From positions 1 to 57,624 of the forward strand of contig CACBDV010000005.1 of NCBI GenBank assembly GCA_902538085.1: a stretch of DNA of 57,624 nt, in the 5' to 3' direction. Made by a program: the position numbers and the translations under genes. Shown one piece after another: positions 32,294 to 42,066 of the stretch. The stretch is from an uncultured Alphaproteobacteria bacterium (GTDB lineage: Bacteria > Pseudomonadota > Alphaproteobacteria > HIMB59). The first letter of the stretch is position 1; each line of letters starts with the position of its first letter. The notes below the pieces were generated by a model that was not told where the DNA came from, did no database searches, and was given only the letters and a program-made list of their open reading frames with translations.

Positions 32294-34413
32294 ACAATAT
32301 TTAAATGAACAACTATTGATAGCAGTAGAATTGATACAATATTTGTTATTTTAATCATTGGGTTAACAGCTGGTCCGGCTGTATCTTTATAAGGATCACC
32401 AACAGTATCTCCTGTAACAGAGGCTTTATGAGTTTCACTGCCTTTCCCTCCTAAATTACCATCTTCAATATATTTTTTTGCATTATCCCATGCACCACCA
32501 CCTGCGGTCATCGAAATAGCTACAAAGAAACCAGTGATTATAACTCCTATTAAAAGAGCCCCAAGTGCTTGAAAGGCTGTATTGACACTACCTGTAAGGG
32601 AATAAACACCAAAGAAAATAATAACTGGTGAAAGTACGGGCAATAAAGATGGAATAATCATCTCTTTAATGGCTGCTTTTGTAAGTATATCAACACACTT
32701 GCCATAGTCAGGCTTTTCTTTTCCAGACATTATGCCTTTTTTTTCTTTAAACTGTTGTCTAACCTCTAAAACAACTGAACCGGCTGCTCTTCCAACTGCA
32801 GTCATACTTAAAGCACTAAATAAAAAAGGTAAAAGTCCACCTAATAGTAGACCAATTATCACATAAGGTTCTGATAAATCAAAAGATACATTGAAAGCAT
32901 TGTTACCTGTTTCTTGATTAAAGAATTTTAGGTCTTCAGTGTAAGCAGCAAATAAAACTAATGCACCCAATCCAGCCGATCCAATAGCGTAGCCTTTGGT
33001 GACAGCTTTTGTAGTATTTCCTACTGCATCTAAAGCATCTGTTCTTTCTCTAACTCTCTTATTCAGACCTGACATTTCTGCAATACCTCCTGCATTATCT
33101 GTAACGGGTCCGTATGCGTCTAAAGCAACTACCATTCCGGCGAGAGCCAACATTGATGTAACAGCGATTGCGATACCAAAGAGTCCAGCAGTTGAAAAAG
33201 TTAGGCCTATCCCAGCACAAATGATCAGCACAGGTATTGCTGTAGACTCCATACCCATAGCAAGACCTTGAATAATATTAGTTGCATGACCAGTCTGAGA
33301 TGCTTCAGCAACACTTTTCACAGGTCTGTACTCAGTACTAGTGTAATATTCTGTAATAAAAACAAGTGCTAATGTAATTACTAATCCGTAAACCGCACAA
33401 AGAAATAAATCCATTCCATTGTACCATTTATTTCCTAATTGGAAAAATTGATCAAAGCCGATTGAATATTGAGTTATAAGTGCAAATAAAATTACAGATA
33501 TAAATAATGTCATGAAGAAGCCTTTGTACAATGCTCCCATAATTGAAGATTTTGGGGTAGTGATTGATACAAACTTTGAACCAACAATAGATGCTAATAT
33601 ACTTGAGCCTGCGATTAATAAGGGATAAATAGTCAGTTCACTAACAGTTCCTTGAAAGATAATAGCTAGGACCATTGTTGCCACAATTGAAACAACATAA
33701 GTTTCGAATAAGTCTGCTGCCATACCAGCACAGTCTCCAACGTTGTCCCCTACGTTATCTGCTATCACAGCTGGATTTCTTGGGTCGTCCTCAGGTATAT
33801 TTTTTTCTACTTTTCCAACCAGATCAGCTCCAACGTCTGCTCCTTTTGTAAAAATTCCCCCACCTAATCTTGCAAATATAGAAATTAATGAAGATCCAAA
33901 ACCTAGAGCTACTAACGGCTCAATAAGTTCTCTTCCTGTTCTCTCAAATCCAAAATACAGTATCATAAAATACCCTGCTATACCTGCTAAAGCCAGACCA
34001 ACAACCAACAATCCTGTGACTGCCCCAGCGTTGAAAGCAACATAAAGACCTTTTTTTAAAGAGGAACTTGCAGCTTGAGCTGTTATAACATTTGCTCTTA
34101 CAGAGACGTTCATACCTATATAACCAGCAAGGCCTGATAAAACTGCACCAATAAGAAACCCTACGGGGACATCATATATGTGTTTAAAAGGAATTAAAAA
34201 GAATGCAAAGAATATTACAATACCAACAATTGCTATCGTTGTGTATTGACGGTTAAGGTAAGCTTTAGCTCCTTCTTGAATAGCACTAGAAATTGTTATC
34301 ATTCTTTTAGTACCTTTAGGTAAACTTAGAATTTTATTAGTTGTGAATATTCCGAAAGCAATCGCTGCTATTGCAGCTAATATTACTATTTGCAAGAACT
34401 GTATTTGAGACAT
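32290..34413 (-). CDS. hppA: Membrane proton-translocating pyrophosphatase, K+-independent type
   Basis: 707 residues, about 16 helices. Catalytic text: [54 protein letters not shown], and [12 protein letters not shown], then [19 protein letters not shown] near the end. The ion-type determinant reads [10 protein letters not shown]: Lys and Thr at the positions that are Ala and Ala in K+-dependent enzymes, so this is the K+-independent form. It hydrolyses pyrophosphate and exports protons. In other Alphaproteobacteria thiL often sits between nusB and hppA; here there are only 31 bases. Confidence 0.93.
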   Translation of the reverse strand: MSQIQFLQIVILAAIAAIAFGIFTTNKILSLPKGTKRMITISSAIQEGAKAYLNRQYTTIAIVGIVIFFAFFLIPFKHIYDVPVGFLIGAVLSGLAGYIGMNVSVRANVITAQAASSSLKKGLYVAFNAGAVTGLLVVGLALAGIAGYFMILYFGFERTGRELIEPLVALGFGSSLISIFARLGGGIFTKGADVGADLVGKVEKNIPEDDPRNPAVIADNVGDNVGDCAGMAADLFETYVVSIVATMVLAIIFQGTVSELTIYPLLIAGSSILASIVGSKFVSITTPKSSIMGALYKGFFMTLFISVILFALITQYSIGFDQFFQLGNKWYNGMDLFLCAVYGLVITLALVFITEYYTSTEYRPVKSVAEASQTGHATNIIQGLAMGMESTAIPVLIICAGIGLTFSTAGLFGIAIAVTSMLALAGMVVALDAYGPVTDNAGGIAEMSGLNKRVRERTDALDAVGNTTKAVTKGYAIGSAGLGALVLFAAYTEDLKFFNQETGNNAFNVSFDLSEPYVIIGLLLGGLLPFLFSALSMTAVGRAAGSVVLEVRQQFKEKKGIMSGKEKPDYGKCVDILTKAAIKEMIIPSLLPVLSPVIIFFGVYSLTGSVNTAFQALGALLIGVIITGFFVAISMTAGGGAWDNAKKYIEDGNLGGKGSETHKASVTGDTVGDPYKDTAGPAVNPMIKITNIVSILLLSIVVHLNIV

Positions 34414-34444
34414 GGTAAGTTGTTAATCTATTTTAATTTTATTT

Positions 34445-34831
34445 TCAAGGTGCTTTTTTAGAGGCATCATCTAACAAATAATTGAAGTATTTTACCTCTT
34501 CTTGGGTAAGAAAATCCTTGGAAAGCTTGATATATTCGCTCATTAATATCTTTTTTTTCTTCTTATTTAAAAGATACTCAGAGCAAAAGGCGTAAAGAAG
34601 GAAAACTGTTATTTTGTTAGTTTTTTCAATAATTTTAGAATCTATTAATCCTTTGATCTTTTCTAAATTAGAATTAAAGCTCTCATTTAATGAAATTAAT
34701 TTTTTTTTGTTGAAAGGCCTTTTTTTTATATTTTGTTTTATAAATTCATCTAACTCAAAGTCAGTTGAATAATTTCTTTGAAATATAAACTGAAAGAAAA
34801 ATAATCTCGTGTTTTTATTTAAATTAAGCAT
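34445..34831 (-). CDS. nusB: Transcription antitermination factor NusB
   Basis: 128 residues, all helical. The N-terminal LFFFQFIFQRNYS is the usual R-x-x-x-L-Q-x-L-Y helix in diverged form and the last half IIEKTNKITVFLLYAFCSEYLLNKKKK, with the C-terminal KDFLTQEEVKYFNYLLDDAS, fits the NusB core (xxFxNxxLDxxxK). NusB binds boxA RNA with NusE in rRNA antitermination. Overlaps ribH by 13 bases, the conserved ribH-nusB pair; sequence is unusually Lys/Phe/Leu-rich, so the call leans partly on position. Confidence 0.8.
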   Translation of the reverse strand: MLNLNKNTRLFFFQFIFQRNYSTDFELDEFIKQNIKKRPFNKKKLISLNESFNSNLEKIKGLIDSKIIEKTNKITVFLLYAFCSEYLLNKKKKKILMSEYIKLSKDFLTQEEVKYFNYLLDDASKKAP

Positions 34832-35235
34832 TCAATCATTTTGACCATAGCATTAGCAGCTTCATTTCCTTTATTTTTTGATTCAGATCTTTTCATTGCT
34901 TGAGACTTGCTATAGGCATTTATTATTCCATTTGATATGAGTGTATTTTTATTTTGATTTACGATATCTAAAAGTGCTTTTCCAACAGAGTCAGATATAA
35001 CTTCAAAATGATATGTTTCACCCTTTATAACACATCCTAGAGCAATAAATAAATTGTAATTATTTGGTTTAATTTTCCATTTTATCATTTGAGGAATCTC
35101 ATAAACACCAGGAACAGTTAAAATTTCATATTTAAGTTTACTCTGCTCTAAAATTTCAATACAGGATTGTGTTAATGGGTCAGTTATTTCTTTATAATAA
35201 TTAGCAACTACTATTTTTATTTTTAATTTTTTCAT
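34819..35235 (-). CDS. ribH: 6,7-dimethyl-8-ribityllumazine synthase
   Basis: 138 residues. Motifs: IVVANYYKEITDPLTQSCIEIL, VPGVYEIPQMIKW, the phosphate-binding ALGCVIKGETYHFEVISDSVGKALLDI with catalytic His, then LISNGIINAYSKSQAMKRS. Condenses 5-amino-6-ribitylaminouracil with dihydroxybutanone phosphate, the penultimate riboflavin step. The end region NKGNEAANAMVKMI is normal. Overlaps ribB by 4 bases. Confidence 0.9.
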   Translation of the reverse strand: MKKLKIKIVVANYYKEITDPLTQSCIEILEQSKLKYEILTVPGVYEIPQMIKWKIKPNNYNLFIALGCVIKGETYHFEVISDSVGKALLDIVNQNKNTLISNGIINAYSKSQAMKRSESKNKGNEAANAMVKMIECLI

Positions 35236-36305
35236 AGGCTCTCTATTTTATTTACTCTTAATCCATAAATACCAAGGTTTAAATCCTCACCTAGTGAATT
35301 AGATAATACAGAAATATTATTTATAGAGAAATTTTTAAGAATTTGGGCTCCTAGGCCATAATATTTTACCTTTTCATCATTTGATAACTTTCCTAGATCG
35401 CCTAATATAGGATTATTGATTAGAACTATAATTCCAGATCCATGAGATTTTATTTTTTCAATTGAGGCATGTAAGTCTTTTGTTTTAGGATTATTAAAAT
35501 TCATAATTATATCATCGAAACCTTGAACTGGATGAACTCTTGTCATTACGCTTTCTTGTTTGGATAAATCTCCTAAATGTAATGTTGCATGATGTAATCC
35601 ATCAATAGTATTCTCAAAAACATTAAATTCAAAAATATCTGAATAAATATTTTTAATCTGGTGTTGCTTTTCAGGAATTTTTTTTATGAGTAAATCGTTT
35701 TTAATTCTATATGCGATAAGATCTTGAATTGTCCCTATATTAATAGAATGTTTTTTTGCGTAGGGTATTAAGTCTGGAACCCTTGCCATAGTACCGTCAT
35801 CATTCATAATTTCACAAATTACTGCAGAGTCATTTAATCCAGCTAATCTTGAAATATCTACGGCAGCCTCTGTATGCCCTGCTCTTGTTAAAACTCCACC
35901 ATCCCAGGCAATTAATGGAAATACATGACCGGGGCTAATAATATCACCCGATTTAAAATTTGGATTTATAGCAGCTTTTACTGTTTCTGCTCTATCAAAT
36001 GCAGAAATACCTGTGGTTATATTAGTGCTCGACTCTATTGAGACAGTAAATGCCGTGGTCTTTTTTTTCCAGTTATCAGGATTCATCAATGGAAGCTTTA
36101 ACTCTTTTGCTCTCGTCTCAGAGATAGATAAACAAATTAAACCTCTTCCATAAGTCGCCATAAAATTTATGTGTTCTGGCTTACAAAGAGATGCGGGTAT
36201 AATTAAATCTCCCTCATTCTCTCTATCCTCACTATCAACTAGAATATACATTTGACCATTACGAGCATCACTAATTATATTTTCTATATTTGTAAAATCT
36301 GACAT
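35232..36305 (-). CDS. ribB: 3,4-dihydroxy-2-butanone-4-phosphate synthase with a degenerate GTP cyclohydrolase II domain (RibBX type)
   Basis: 357 residues. RibB domain (about 1-200) is intact: LVDSEDRENEGDLIIPA (metal Glu), FMATYGRGLICLSI, DRAETVKAA, SPGHVFPL and RAGHTEAAVDISRLAG. The C-terminal part (about 205-355) keeps the RibA outline (VMTRVHP, YYGLGAQILKNF) but lacks the zinc-binding Cys motif GDxxxSxRCDC and the RGxGIGL loop: that region reads HPVQGFDDIIMNFN. So it should make dihydroxybutanone phosphate but is very unlikely to be a GTP cyclohydrolase II. Such RibBX proteins are known in Alphaproteobacteria. A separate RibA elsewhere is predicted. In the rib operon, 12 bases after ribE. 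Confidence 0.88.
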   Translation of the reverse strand: MSDFTNIENIISDARNGQMYILVDSEDRENEGDLIIPASLCKPEHINFMATYGRGLICLSISETRAKELKLPLMNPDNWKKKTTAFTVSIESSTNITTGISAFDRAETVKAAINPNFKSGDIISPGHVFPLIAWDGGVLTRAGHTEAAVDISRLAGLNDSAVICEIMNDDGTMARVPDLIPYAKKHSINIGTIQDLIAYRIKNDLLIKKIPEKQHQIKNIYSDIFEFNVFENTIDGLHHATLHLGDLSKQESVMTRVHPVQGFDDIIMNFNNPKTKDLHASIEKIKSHGSGIIVLINNPILGDLGKLSNDEKVKYYGLGAQILKNFSINNISVLSNSLGEDLNLGIYGLRVNKIESL

Positions 36306-36317
36306 TAATTTAATAAC

Positions 36318-36896
36318 CTATGATTTTGAGGAGTGAGCGTATCTTGCTAGCATATCGACTTCAAGATTTAAAATATCATTTTTCTTATATGTATGAATAT
36401 CAGTATATTTGTAAGTATGAGGTATGATCATACAATGACATTTATTTGACTTAACTTCGTTTATTGTAAGTGAAATACCATTTAGAGAAATAGAACCTTT
36501 TTGGACAATAAATTTTTTAAGATTTTTTGGGAACTTAAAAGATAAAAACCAACTACTTCCAACTTTATATAATTCTTTAACAGAACAAGTAGTATCAATG
36601 TGACCAAAAACAAAATGACCAGAGATCTCATCACCAACTTTTAAAGATTTTTCTAAGTTTATTTTTTTTCCAACATTCCAATATTTGGCATTTGTTTTAT
36701 TCATAGTTTCATATGAAATATCAGCTTTAAAGGTATTTTTATTTTTTGATGTAACTGTTAAACAAATACCTGAACAGCATATTGAGGAACCTAACTTATA
36801 TCCTTTTAGAGAAGTTTGAATTTCAACTACCAAAGATTTTTCTTCTCTAGATAGTTTTTTAATTTTACCTTGAGATTGAATTATTCCACTAAACAT
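36318..36896 (-). CDS. ribE: Riboflavin synthase alpha chain
   Basis: 192 residues with two repeated lumazine-binding domains: first MFSGIIQSQGKIKKLSREE to about 90 (SICCSGICLTVTS), second GDEISGHFVFGHIDTTCSV to about 180 (GSISLNGISLTINEV). Converts two ribityllumazines to riboflavin and the pyrimidine precursor. Starts where ribD ends (overlap of one base). Confidence 0.92.
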   Translation of the reverse strand: MFSGIIQSQGKIKKLSREEKSLVVEIQTSLKGYKLGSSICCSGICLTVTSKNKNTFKADISYETMNKTNAKYWNVGKKINLEKSLKVGDEISGHFVFGHIDTTCSVKELYKVGSSWFLSFKFPKNLKKFIVQKGSISLNGISLTINEVKSNKCHCMIIPHTYKYTDIHTYKKNDILNLEVDMLARYAHSSKS

Positions 36897-37885
36897 TAAT
36901 TTACAAATTTATAAATTGTATCCTGTCCGTATTGATAAGAGGATTTTAATTTAAGATTATTTTTTAATGATTTCATTGATAAAAAGTATTTTTTACTAGA
37001 ATTTTTTATAATCATATTTGATTGGCAGACTATAATCTCATCAAACAAATTACAATTAAGAAAATATTTAAAAGTGCTAATTCCGCCTTCGATTAAAATA
37101 GATTGAAATTGTAAATTTTTAAATAAAGAAAAATCCTTATTTAATATTTTTTTGTAATCAACATAAAGTGACAAGTAATTTTTAATTTTATTTTTTTTAT
37201 TTGAGATAAGGATTTTTTTTAAATTTTTTTTAATACCTTGTAATCTACAAGTTAATTTTGGTTTATCATCCAACAATGTGTTCATGCCGACAGCTATAGC
37301 ATCGTGTGATAATCTCATCCGATGCATAAAATATTGAGTTTGTTCAGAGGTAATATTATTAATTGTTGGGCTTTTACTTAAACCGTTTTTGGAGATAGCA
37401 ATTTTGAGAGTAATAAAAGGCCTATTTAATGTTTGGTGAGTGTAAAAATATTTATTAATCTTTTGAAATTTATCTAAAGATTTTGATGAATGAATTACTT
37501 TGATATTTTGCTGCTTTAAAAATTTGATCCCCTTTCCTTTTATATTTGGGTTTGGATCTAATGAACTTATAAAAACTTTTTTTATTCCAGAATTGGCAAT
37601 TGCTTTTGCGCAACAGCTATTATTTTTAAAACAAGGTTCTAAACTAATATACATAACGGTTTTATTATTTATTTTATTTTGAGGTAATTTATTTAAGGCG
37701 TTAATTTCTGCATGAGGTCTGCCGTTTTTTGATGTTAAACCATAACTTAAGACAATTCCTTTTGGAGATTTAGAGTAGTCAACAACCAGACATGCTACTG
37801 AAGGGTTTTTCCCAGTTAATCCAATATTTTTCAATGATAAATTATTTACACTTTGTAAATAATTTTGATGAATTGCACTTAACAA
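36896..37885 (-). CDS. ribD: Riboflavin biosynthesis deaminase/reductase RibD
   Basis: 329 residues. Deaminase domain (about 1-145): zinc ligands in GRPHAEINAL (HAE) and SLEPCFKNNSCCAKAI (PCxxxxxCC), with NPSVACLVV at the start. Reductase domain (about 150-329): RPFITLKIAISKNGLS, RMRLSHDAIAVGMNTLLDDKPKLTCRL and LIEGGISTFKYFL. Carries out the second and third steps from GTP. The zinc motif lacks the common TPP before the last Cys pair, but all ligands are kept. The reductase half is highly A+T-rich and diverged. Confidence 0.9.
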   Translation of the reverse strand: MLSAIHQNYLQSVNNLSLKNIGLTGKNPSVACLVVDYSKSPKGIVLSYGLTSKNGRPHAEINALNKLPQNKINNKTVMYISLEPCFKNNSCCAKAIANSGIKKVFISSLDPNPNIKGKGIKFLKQQNIKVIHSSKSLDKFQKINKYFYTHQTLNRPFITLKIAISKNGLSKSPTINNITSEQTQYFMHRMRLSHDAIAVGMNTLLDDKPKLTCRLQGIKKNLKKILISNKKNKIKNYLSLYVDYKKILNKDFSLFKNLQFQSILIEGGISTFKYFLNCNLFDEIIVCQSNMIIKNSSKKYFLSMKSLKNNLKLKSSYQYGQDTIYKFVN

Positions 37886-37888
37886 ATC

Positions 37889-38344
37889 TTATTTTTTATC
37901 TATTTTTTCTAAGAATTGCTCAAAATCTTTAGTTTCTCTAAAATCTCTGTAAACGGAAGCAAATCTGACATAGCCAACTTTATCTAATGAATATAATCCT
38001 TGCATAACCATTTCGCCAATTGTGTTAGTGCTGACTTCATTTTCACCCATACCTTCAAGGTCTCTAACTATCTTTGAAATTAATTTTTCTTTTGTATCAA
38101 TATCTACAGGTCTTTTTCTTAAAGCCAATTCAACAGATTTGGCAATTTTATCTCTATCAAACATTGATTTTTCACCATTTTTTTTGACTACTAAAAATTC
38201 TCTAAATTGTACTCTTTCAAATGTAGTGAACCTTTCTTTTCTATCACATCCACAAAGACGTCTTCTTCTAATAACACCACCGTCTTCTGTAGGTCTAGAG
38301 TCTAAGACAGATGTTTCCTTCTCCTTACAAAAGGGACACTTCAT
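37889..38344 (-). CDS. nrdR: Ribonucleotide reductase repressor NrdR
   Basis: 151 residues. Zinc ribbon at 1-40, then the ATP-cone (about 49-139: [31 protein letters not shown]). It represses nrd genes when dATP is bound, by binding NrdR boxes. Odd point: the second zinc pair reads [14 protein letters not shown], that is Cys31-x-Cys33 instead of the usual Cys-x-x-Cys, with one residue more before RFTTFE; the DNA confirms the reading. Three bases downstream of glyA; glyA-nrdR-ribD is the common alphaproteobacterial order. Confidence 0.9.
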   Translation of the reverse strand: MKCPFCKEKETSVLDSRPTEDGGVIRRRRLCGCDRKERFTTFERVQFREFLVVKKNGEKSMFDRDKIAKSVELALRKRPVDIDTKEKLISKIVRDLEGMGENEVSTNTIGEMVMQGLYSLDKVGYVRFASVYRDFRETKDFEQFLEKIDKK

Positions 38345-38346
38345 AT

Positions 38347-39624
38347 TTATTTATAGATTGGAAAATTAGAGCAGAGCTCAGTGACATCTTTGAGAATTGA
38401 GCTTTCGGTCATCGAGATATCTGCATTAGATGAAGATAGTGCATTTATGATTGTTGAGATTTTTTCACCTATGAATTTGAACTCTTCCTCTTTGAAACCT
38501 CTTGTAGTAGCAGCTGGTGATCCTAATCTGATACCTGAGGTAATTGTTGGAGGATTTGGGTCATTTGCGACACCATTTTTATTACAAGTCATCCCAGCTC
38601 TCTCTAAACTCTCTTCTGCATCTTTGCCCGTTACATTTTTTGATCTTAAATCTACTAAAACCATGTGAGAGTCTGTTCCACCGGTGACAATATCTATTCC
38701 GTTTGACATGAGAACTTCTCCAAGAATTGATGCATTCTTTTTTACTTGTTGAATGTATTTTTTAAACTCTGGTTGAAGGGCTTCACCAAAAGCAACGGCT
38801 TTAGCAGCAATCACATGCATAAGAGGTCCGCCTTGCAAACCAGGAAAAACAGAACTATTAAATTTCTTTCCAAGGTCTAAATCATTTGAAAGTATCATAC
38901 CCCCTCTTGGACCTCTAATAGTCTTGTGAGTTGTAGATGTAACCACATGTGCGTGTGGCAATGGATCCGGGTATTCTTTGGCCGCAACTAAACCTGAATA
39001 GTGTGCCATATCAACTAGTAAATAAGCCTCAATCTTATCTGCTATCTCTCTAAATTTTTTAAAATCTATATTTCTTGGATAAGCTGAACCACCAGCAATA
39101 ATCAAGGTCGGTTTATGTTCAATAGCTAATCTTTCAACTTCGTCATAATCTATTAAAGAAGTTTCTGGATTTATGCCATACTGAACAGCGTTAAAATATT
39201 TTCCAGATTGATTTGGTCTCGAACCATGTGTTAAGTGACCACCAGCATCTAAAGACATTCCTAAAATAGTGTCACCTGGTTTAATCAGTGCTAAAAATAC
39301 AGCTTGATTAGCTTGTGCGCCTGAGTGAGGTTGAACATTAGCATAACTGCATCCATACAATTGTTTCAAACGGTCAATTGCTAAATTTTCAGCTACATCT
39401 ACAAATTCACAACCACCATAGTATCTTTTAGCACTATAACCCTCAGCATATTTATTAGTCATAATGGAGCCTTGTGCTTCAAGCACAGCTTTAGAGACGA
39501 TATTTTCAGAGGCAATTAATTCGATTTGGTTTTGTTGCCTTGAAAGTTCTTGTGAAATACTTTGATATAAGTCTTTATCTGCATGTTCTAGATTACTAGA
39601 AAAAAAATTCTCACTAAGTGTCAT
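38347..39624 (-). CDS. glyA: Serine hydroxymethyltransferase
   Basis: 425 residues. Motifs: [68 protein letters not shown], and the PLP lysine in [19 protein letters not shown]. Reaction: serine + THF to glycine + methylene-THF. As the main C1 entry point it may connect to the serine-glyoxylate-type aminotransferase and formyl-THF hydrolase-like protein elsewhere in the window, though that link is inference. Overlaps rpiB by 4 bases. Confidence 0.95.
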   Translation of the reverse strand: MTLSENFFSSNLEHADKDLYQSISQELSRQQNQIELIASENIVSKAVLEAQGSIMTNKYAEGYSAKRYYGGCEFVDVAENLAIDRLKQLYGCSYANVQPHSGAQANQAVFLALIKPGDTILGMSLDAGGHLTHGSRPNQSGKYFNAVQYGINPETSLIDYDEVERLAIEHKPTLIIAGGSAYPRNIDFKKFREIADKIEAYLLVDMAHYSGLVAAKEYPDPLPHAHVVTSTTHKTIRGPRGGMILSNDLDLGKKFNSSVFPGLQGGPLMHVIAAKAVAFGEALQPEFKKYIQQVKKNASILGEVLMSNGIDIVTGGTDSHMVLVDLRSKNVTGKDAEESLERAGMTCNKNGVANDPNPPTITSGIRLGSPAATTRGFKEEEFKFIGEKISTIINALSSSNADISMTESSILKDVTELCSNFPIYK

Positions 39625-40061
39625 AGTTGCGATATTCTCCTTAAATGTCTCCCTTTGTCAAATTCTGTTTTAAAATAGGCGTTGAGCATAGCAAAAATAT
39701 TTTTTTTTACAAAAGGTCTTCCTTTTAAACATATAACATTACTATTGTTGTGTTTTCTGGTCATTTTTGCTGTTTGTGCATTGTGACAAAGCGATGCTCT
39801 TATGTGCTTATGTCTATTAGCACTAATACTTACTCCTATTCCTGATCCACAGATCAAGATACCCATACTTGATTTATTGATATTTTTACATAATTTTTTT
39901 GCAAATTTTGGATAATCTACAGATTTATCGGAATTAGTGCCTAAATCGAAGAAATTAAAATTTTTTTTGGCCAAATATTCCTCAACGATAAAGGATTTTA
40001 ATCTGAAACCCGCATGATCAGAAGCTATATAAACAGTTTTATAGTTTCCTGGTAATTTCAT
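39621..40061 (-). CDS. rpiB: Ribose-5-phosphate isomerase B
   Basis: 146 residues. RpiB/LacAB signature: [69 protein letters not shown] (catalytic Cys region) and [12 protein letters not shown]-like text ([15 protein letters not shown]). Interconverts ribose 5-phosphate and ribulose 5-phosphate. Overlaps recO by 23 bases, so the start might be slightly later, but the ATG at 40061 fits the family. Confidence 0.92.
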   Translation of the reverse strand: MKLPGNYKTVYIASDHAGFRLKSFIVEEYLAKKNFNFFDLGTNSDKSVDYPKFAKKLCKNINKSSMGILICGSGIGVSISANRHKHIRASLCHNAQTAKMTRKHNNSNVICLKGRPFVKKNIFAMLNAYFKTEFDKGRHLRRISQL

Positions 40062-40671
40062 CTCTAGAAAAAGGTAAATTAATATTCAAATTAATCAATA
40101 CTCTGTTAACTATTCTGCTCATAAAATCAAAAAAAACCAACTGATGATCTTTATTATCTTTCAAATGTTCGTAAATAAGCTCAAAAGTTTTCAAATTACT
40201 ATTATCGTGGAAATTGAAAATTTTTTTTAAAACTTTCTCATTTAAATCAGGTTGATATCCTGAGGCTTTTAAAATTTCAAGCTCAAGCAATAATAGCTCT
40301 GGAAGGTAATTAGATCTTTCATTCAATTTAGAAATCAATAACAAATAATAACTTATAACATTTGAATTTTGATCAGCTAAAAATAATAATTTATTAATCA
40401 AAAAACAAAAATAATCAATTGCCTTTAACTCATATTTTGAAAATAAAAACCATTTAAATGTATTTATAGATGTTGAGGAAAGGCAAACATTATTATTATC
40501 AAATTCAATATTATTAAATGATCCCTTAACGTATGTAGTATTTTTTTTTTTTGATTTTCCTCCAAAAACTACAAGTGATTTTTGACCATACTGAGAAGAA
40601 TAAACTGAAATACTTAAATGATTTTCTTTAAAATTTTCTACTTTTGTAATTATAGCCTCAGTTTTGTACAA
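40039..40671 (-). CDS. recO: DNA repair protein RecO
   Basis: 210 residues. OB-fold N-terminus: TEAIITKVENFKENHLSISVYSSQYGQKSLVVFGGKSKK, then a helical part with ELLLLELEILKASGYQPDLN, the usual LLRxLGYxPxLxxC region but without the zinc cysteines. It loads RecA with RecF and RecR. Normally era lies between rnc and recO; here the gap to rnc is 4 bases. Confidence 0.85.
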   Translation of the reverse strand: MYKTEAIITKVENFKENHLSISVYSSQYGQKSLVVFGGKSKKKNTTYVKGSFNNIEFDNNNVCLSSTSINTFKWFLFSKYELKAIDYFCFLINKLLFLADQNSNVISYYLLLISKLNERSNYLPELLLLELEILKASGYQPDLNEKVLKKIFNFHDNSNLKTFELIYEHLKDNKDHQLVFFDFMSRIVNRVLINLNINLPFSRDEITRKL

Positions 40672-40675
40672 TAAA

Positions 40676-41329
40676 TTATTTACTAACTTTATTAATGATC
40701 TTTATCATTTTTTTTGCAGCTAAAATTTCGGCTTTTTGTTTTGAAACTCCCTCTGCTTCTACTTCATTATCTTTAATTTTCAATGATACTAAAAATTTAG
40801 GTTTATGTTTCGTACCAGACTCCTCAATCAATTTGTAAATAGGAATTGTTTTATATTTTTTTTGACAAAATTCTTGTATAAATGTTTTAGGATCTTTTTG
40901 AGGAAGTGTATCTAATTCATCTTGCCATAGTTCCATTATTAAATTTTTCGAAAACACTAAACCCTTACTTGTATAAACAAATCCAATTAGAGACTCTAGT
41001 GCATCAGCGTATATAGAATTTTTACTTGAGTTGGGATCGAGTTGATGCTTAAAAATTTCACCTAAATTATTTTTTCTAAATATTTTGGCTAAAGTATTTG
41101 TGTTTACAAGATGAATAAATCTTCTTGAAATCTCATCTAAAGTATTGTGTGAGAAAGTAGTAATTAAATATTCTGAAATTATTAAGCCTAAAACTCTATC
41201 TCCAAGAAACTCATATTTTTGAAAAGGTTTATCAGCATTTTTTTTTGATTTTTCAAAACTATCGTGTTCTATGCTTTTATTAAAACCCTCAAGGCTTTTT
41301 ATTGTTTTGAAAATTTGTCTCTTATTCAA
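40676..41329 (-). CDS. rnc: Ribonuclease III
   Basis: 217 residues. Catalytic domain with YEFLGDRVLGLIISEYL (signature xEFLGDxVL), then YADALESLIGFVYTSKGL (second metal Glu/Asp pair). dsRNA-binding domain about 145-215: DPKTFIQEFCQKKYKTIPIYKLIEESGTKHKPKFLVSLKI and KQKAEILAAKKMIKII. Processes rRNA precursors and other double-stranded RNA. Between lepB (5 bases) and recO (4 bases). Confidence 0.93.
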   Translation of the reverse strand: MNKRQIFKTIKSLEGFNKSIEHDSFEKSKKNADKPFQKYEFLGDRVLGLIISEYLITTFSHNTLDEISRRFIHLVNTNTLAKIFRKNNLGEIFKHQLDPNSSKNSIYADALESLIGFVYTSKGLVFSKNLIMELWQDELDTLPQKDPKTFIQEFCQKKYKTIPIYKLIEESGTKHKPKFLVSLKIKDNEVEAEGVSKQKAEILAAKKMIKIINKVSK

Positions 41330-41334
41330 AATAT

Positions 41335-42066
41335 TTATTTGATAACATTAAAGAGCCTATCATATCTAATATGAAAGGGTAAATTCCAAAATTTTGATAG
41401 AGAAAAATCTGTATCAACTGAGAACCAAATAAACCAAACTTTACCAACTATATTAACTTTTGGCACAAATCCAACTCCACTTAAAATTCTACTATCTGAT
41501 GAGTTATCTCTGTTATCACCCATAAAAAAGAATTTATCTTTTGGTATTTCGTACTCAGGAGTATAATCAAGTGGTCCATCATTAGTGATATTTAATATCC
41601 TATATTCATTTTCAATTAACTGCTGAATTTCCTTACCGTATTGATCATCGTAAAAAAATCCATCTTCTATCTGATCTAACACTTCAAAATCAGTTGCATT
41701 TTTAGTCTTTAGATAGATTTTGCCATTTACAACTTTTATTGTTTCTCCTGGTAGCCCAACCAATCTTTTCACATAATTGATATTTTCTTGTCCTGGGAGT
41801 TTGAAAACAATTATATCTCCTCTTTCAGGGTTACTTTCAAAGATTTTTCCTTTAAACGGAGGAAGTCCAAAAGGAAATGAGTATCTTGAGTATCCATAAT
41901 CCCACTTAGAAACAAATAAAAAGTCCCCAACCAATAGGTTGGGCTTCATTGATCCAGAAGGAATTTTAAATGGCTCGATAGCAAAAGTTCTAATTACCCC
42001 TGCAATGATTAAAGCCCAAAAAAGCGCTTTAAAATTATTAATTAAAGATGATTTAACTTTGCTCAA
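41335..42066 (-). CDS. lepB: Signal peptidase I
   Basis: 243 residues. One N-terminal membrane anchor (FKALFWALIIAGVIRTFAI), catalytic Ser in FKIPSGSMKPNLLVGDFLFVSKW, catalytic Lys in NYVKRLVGLPGETI, and the box-E GDNRDNSSDSR segment. Cuts signal peptides (for instance of TctC) on the periplasmic side. Overlaps acpS by 14 bases. Confidence 0.93.
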   Translation of the reverse strand: MSKVKSSLINNFKALFWALIIAGVIRTFAIEPFKIPSGSMKPNLLVGDFLFVSKWDYGYSRYSFPFGLPPFKGKIFESNPERGDIIVFKLPGQENINYVKRLVGLPGETIKVVNGKIYLKTKNATDFEVLDQIEDGFFYDDQYGKEIQQLIENEYRILNITNDGPLDYTPEYEIPKDKFFFMGDNRDNSSDSRILSGVGFVPKVNIVGKVWFIWFSVDTDFSLSKFWNLPFHIRYDRLFNVIK

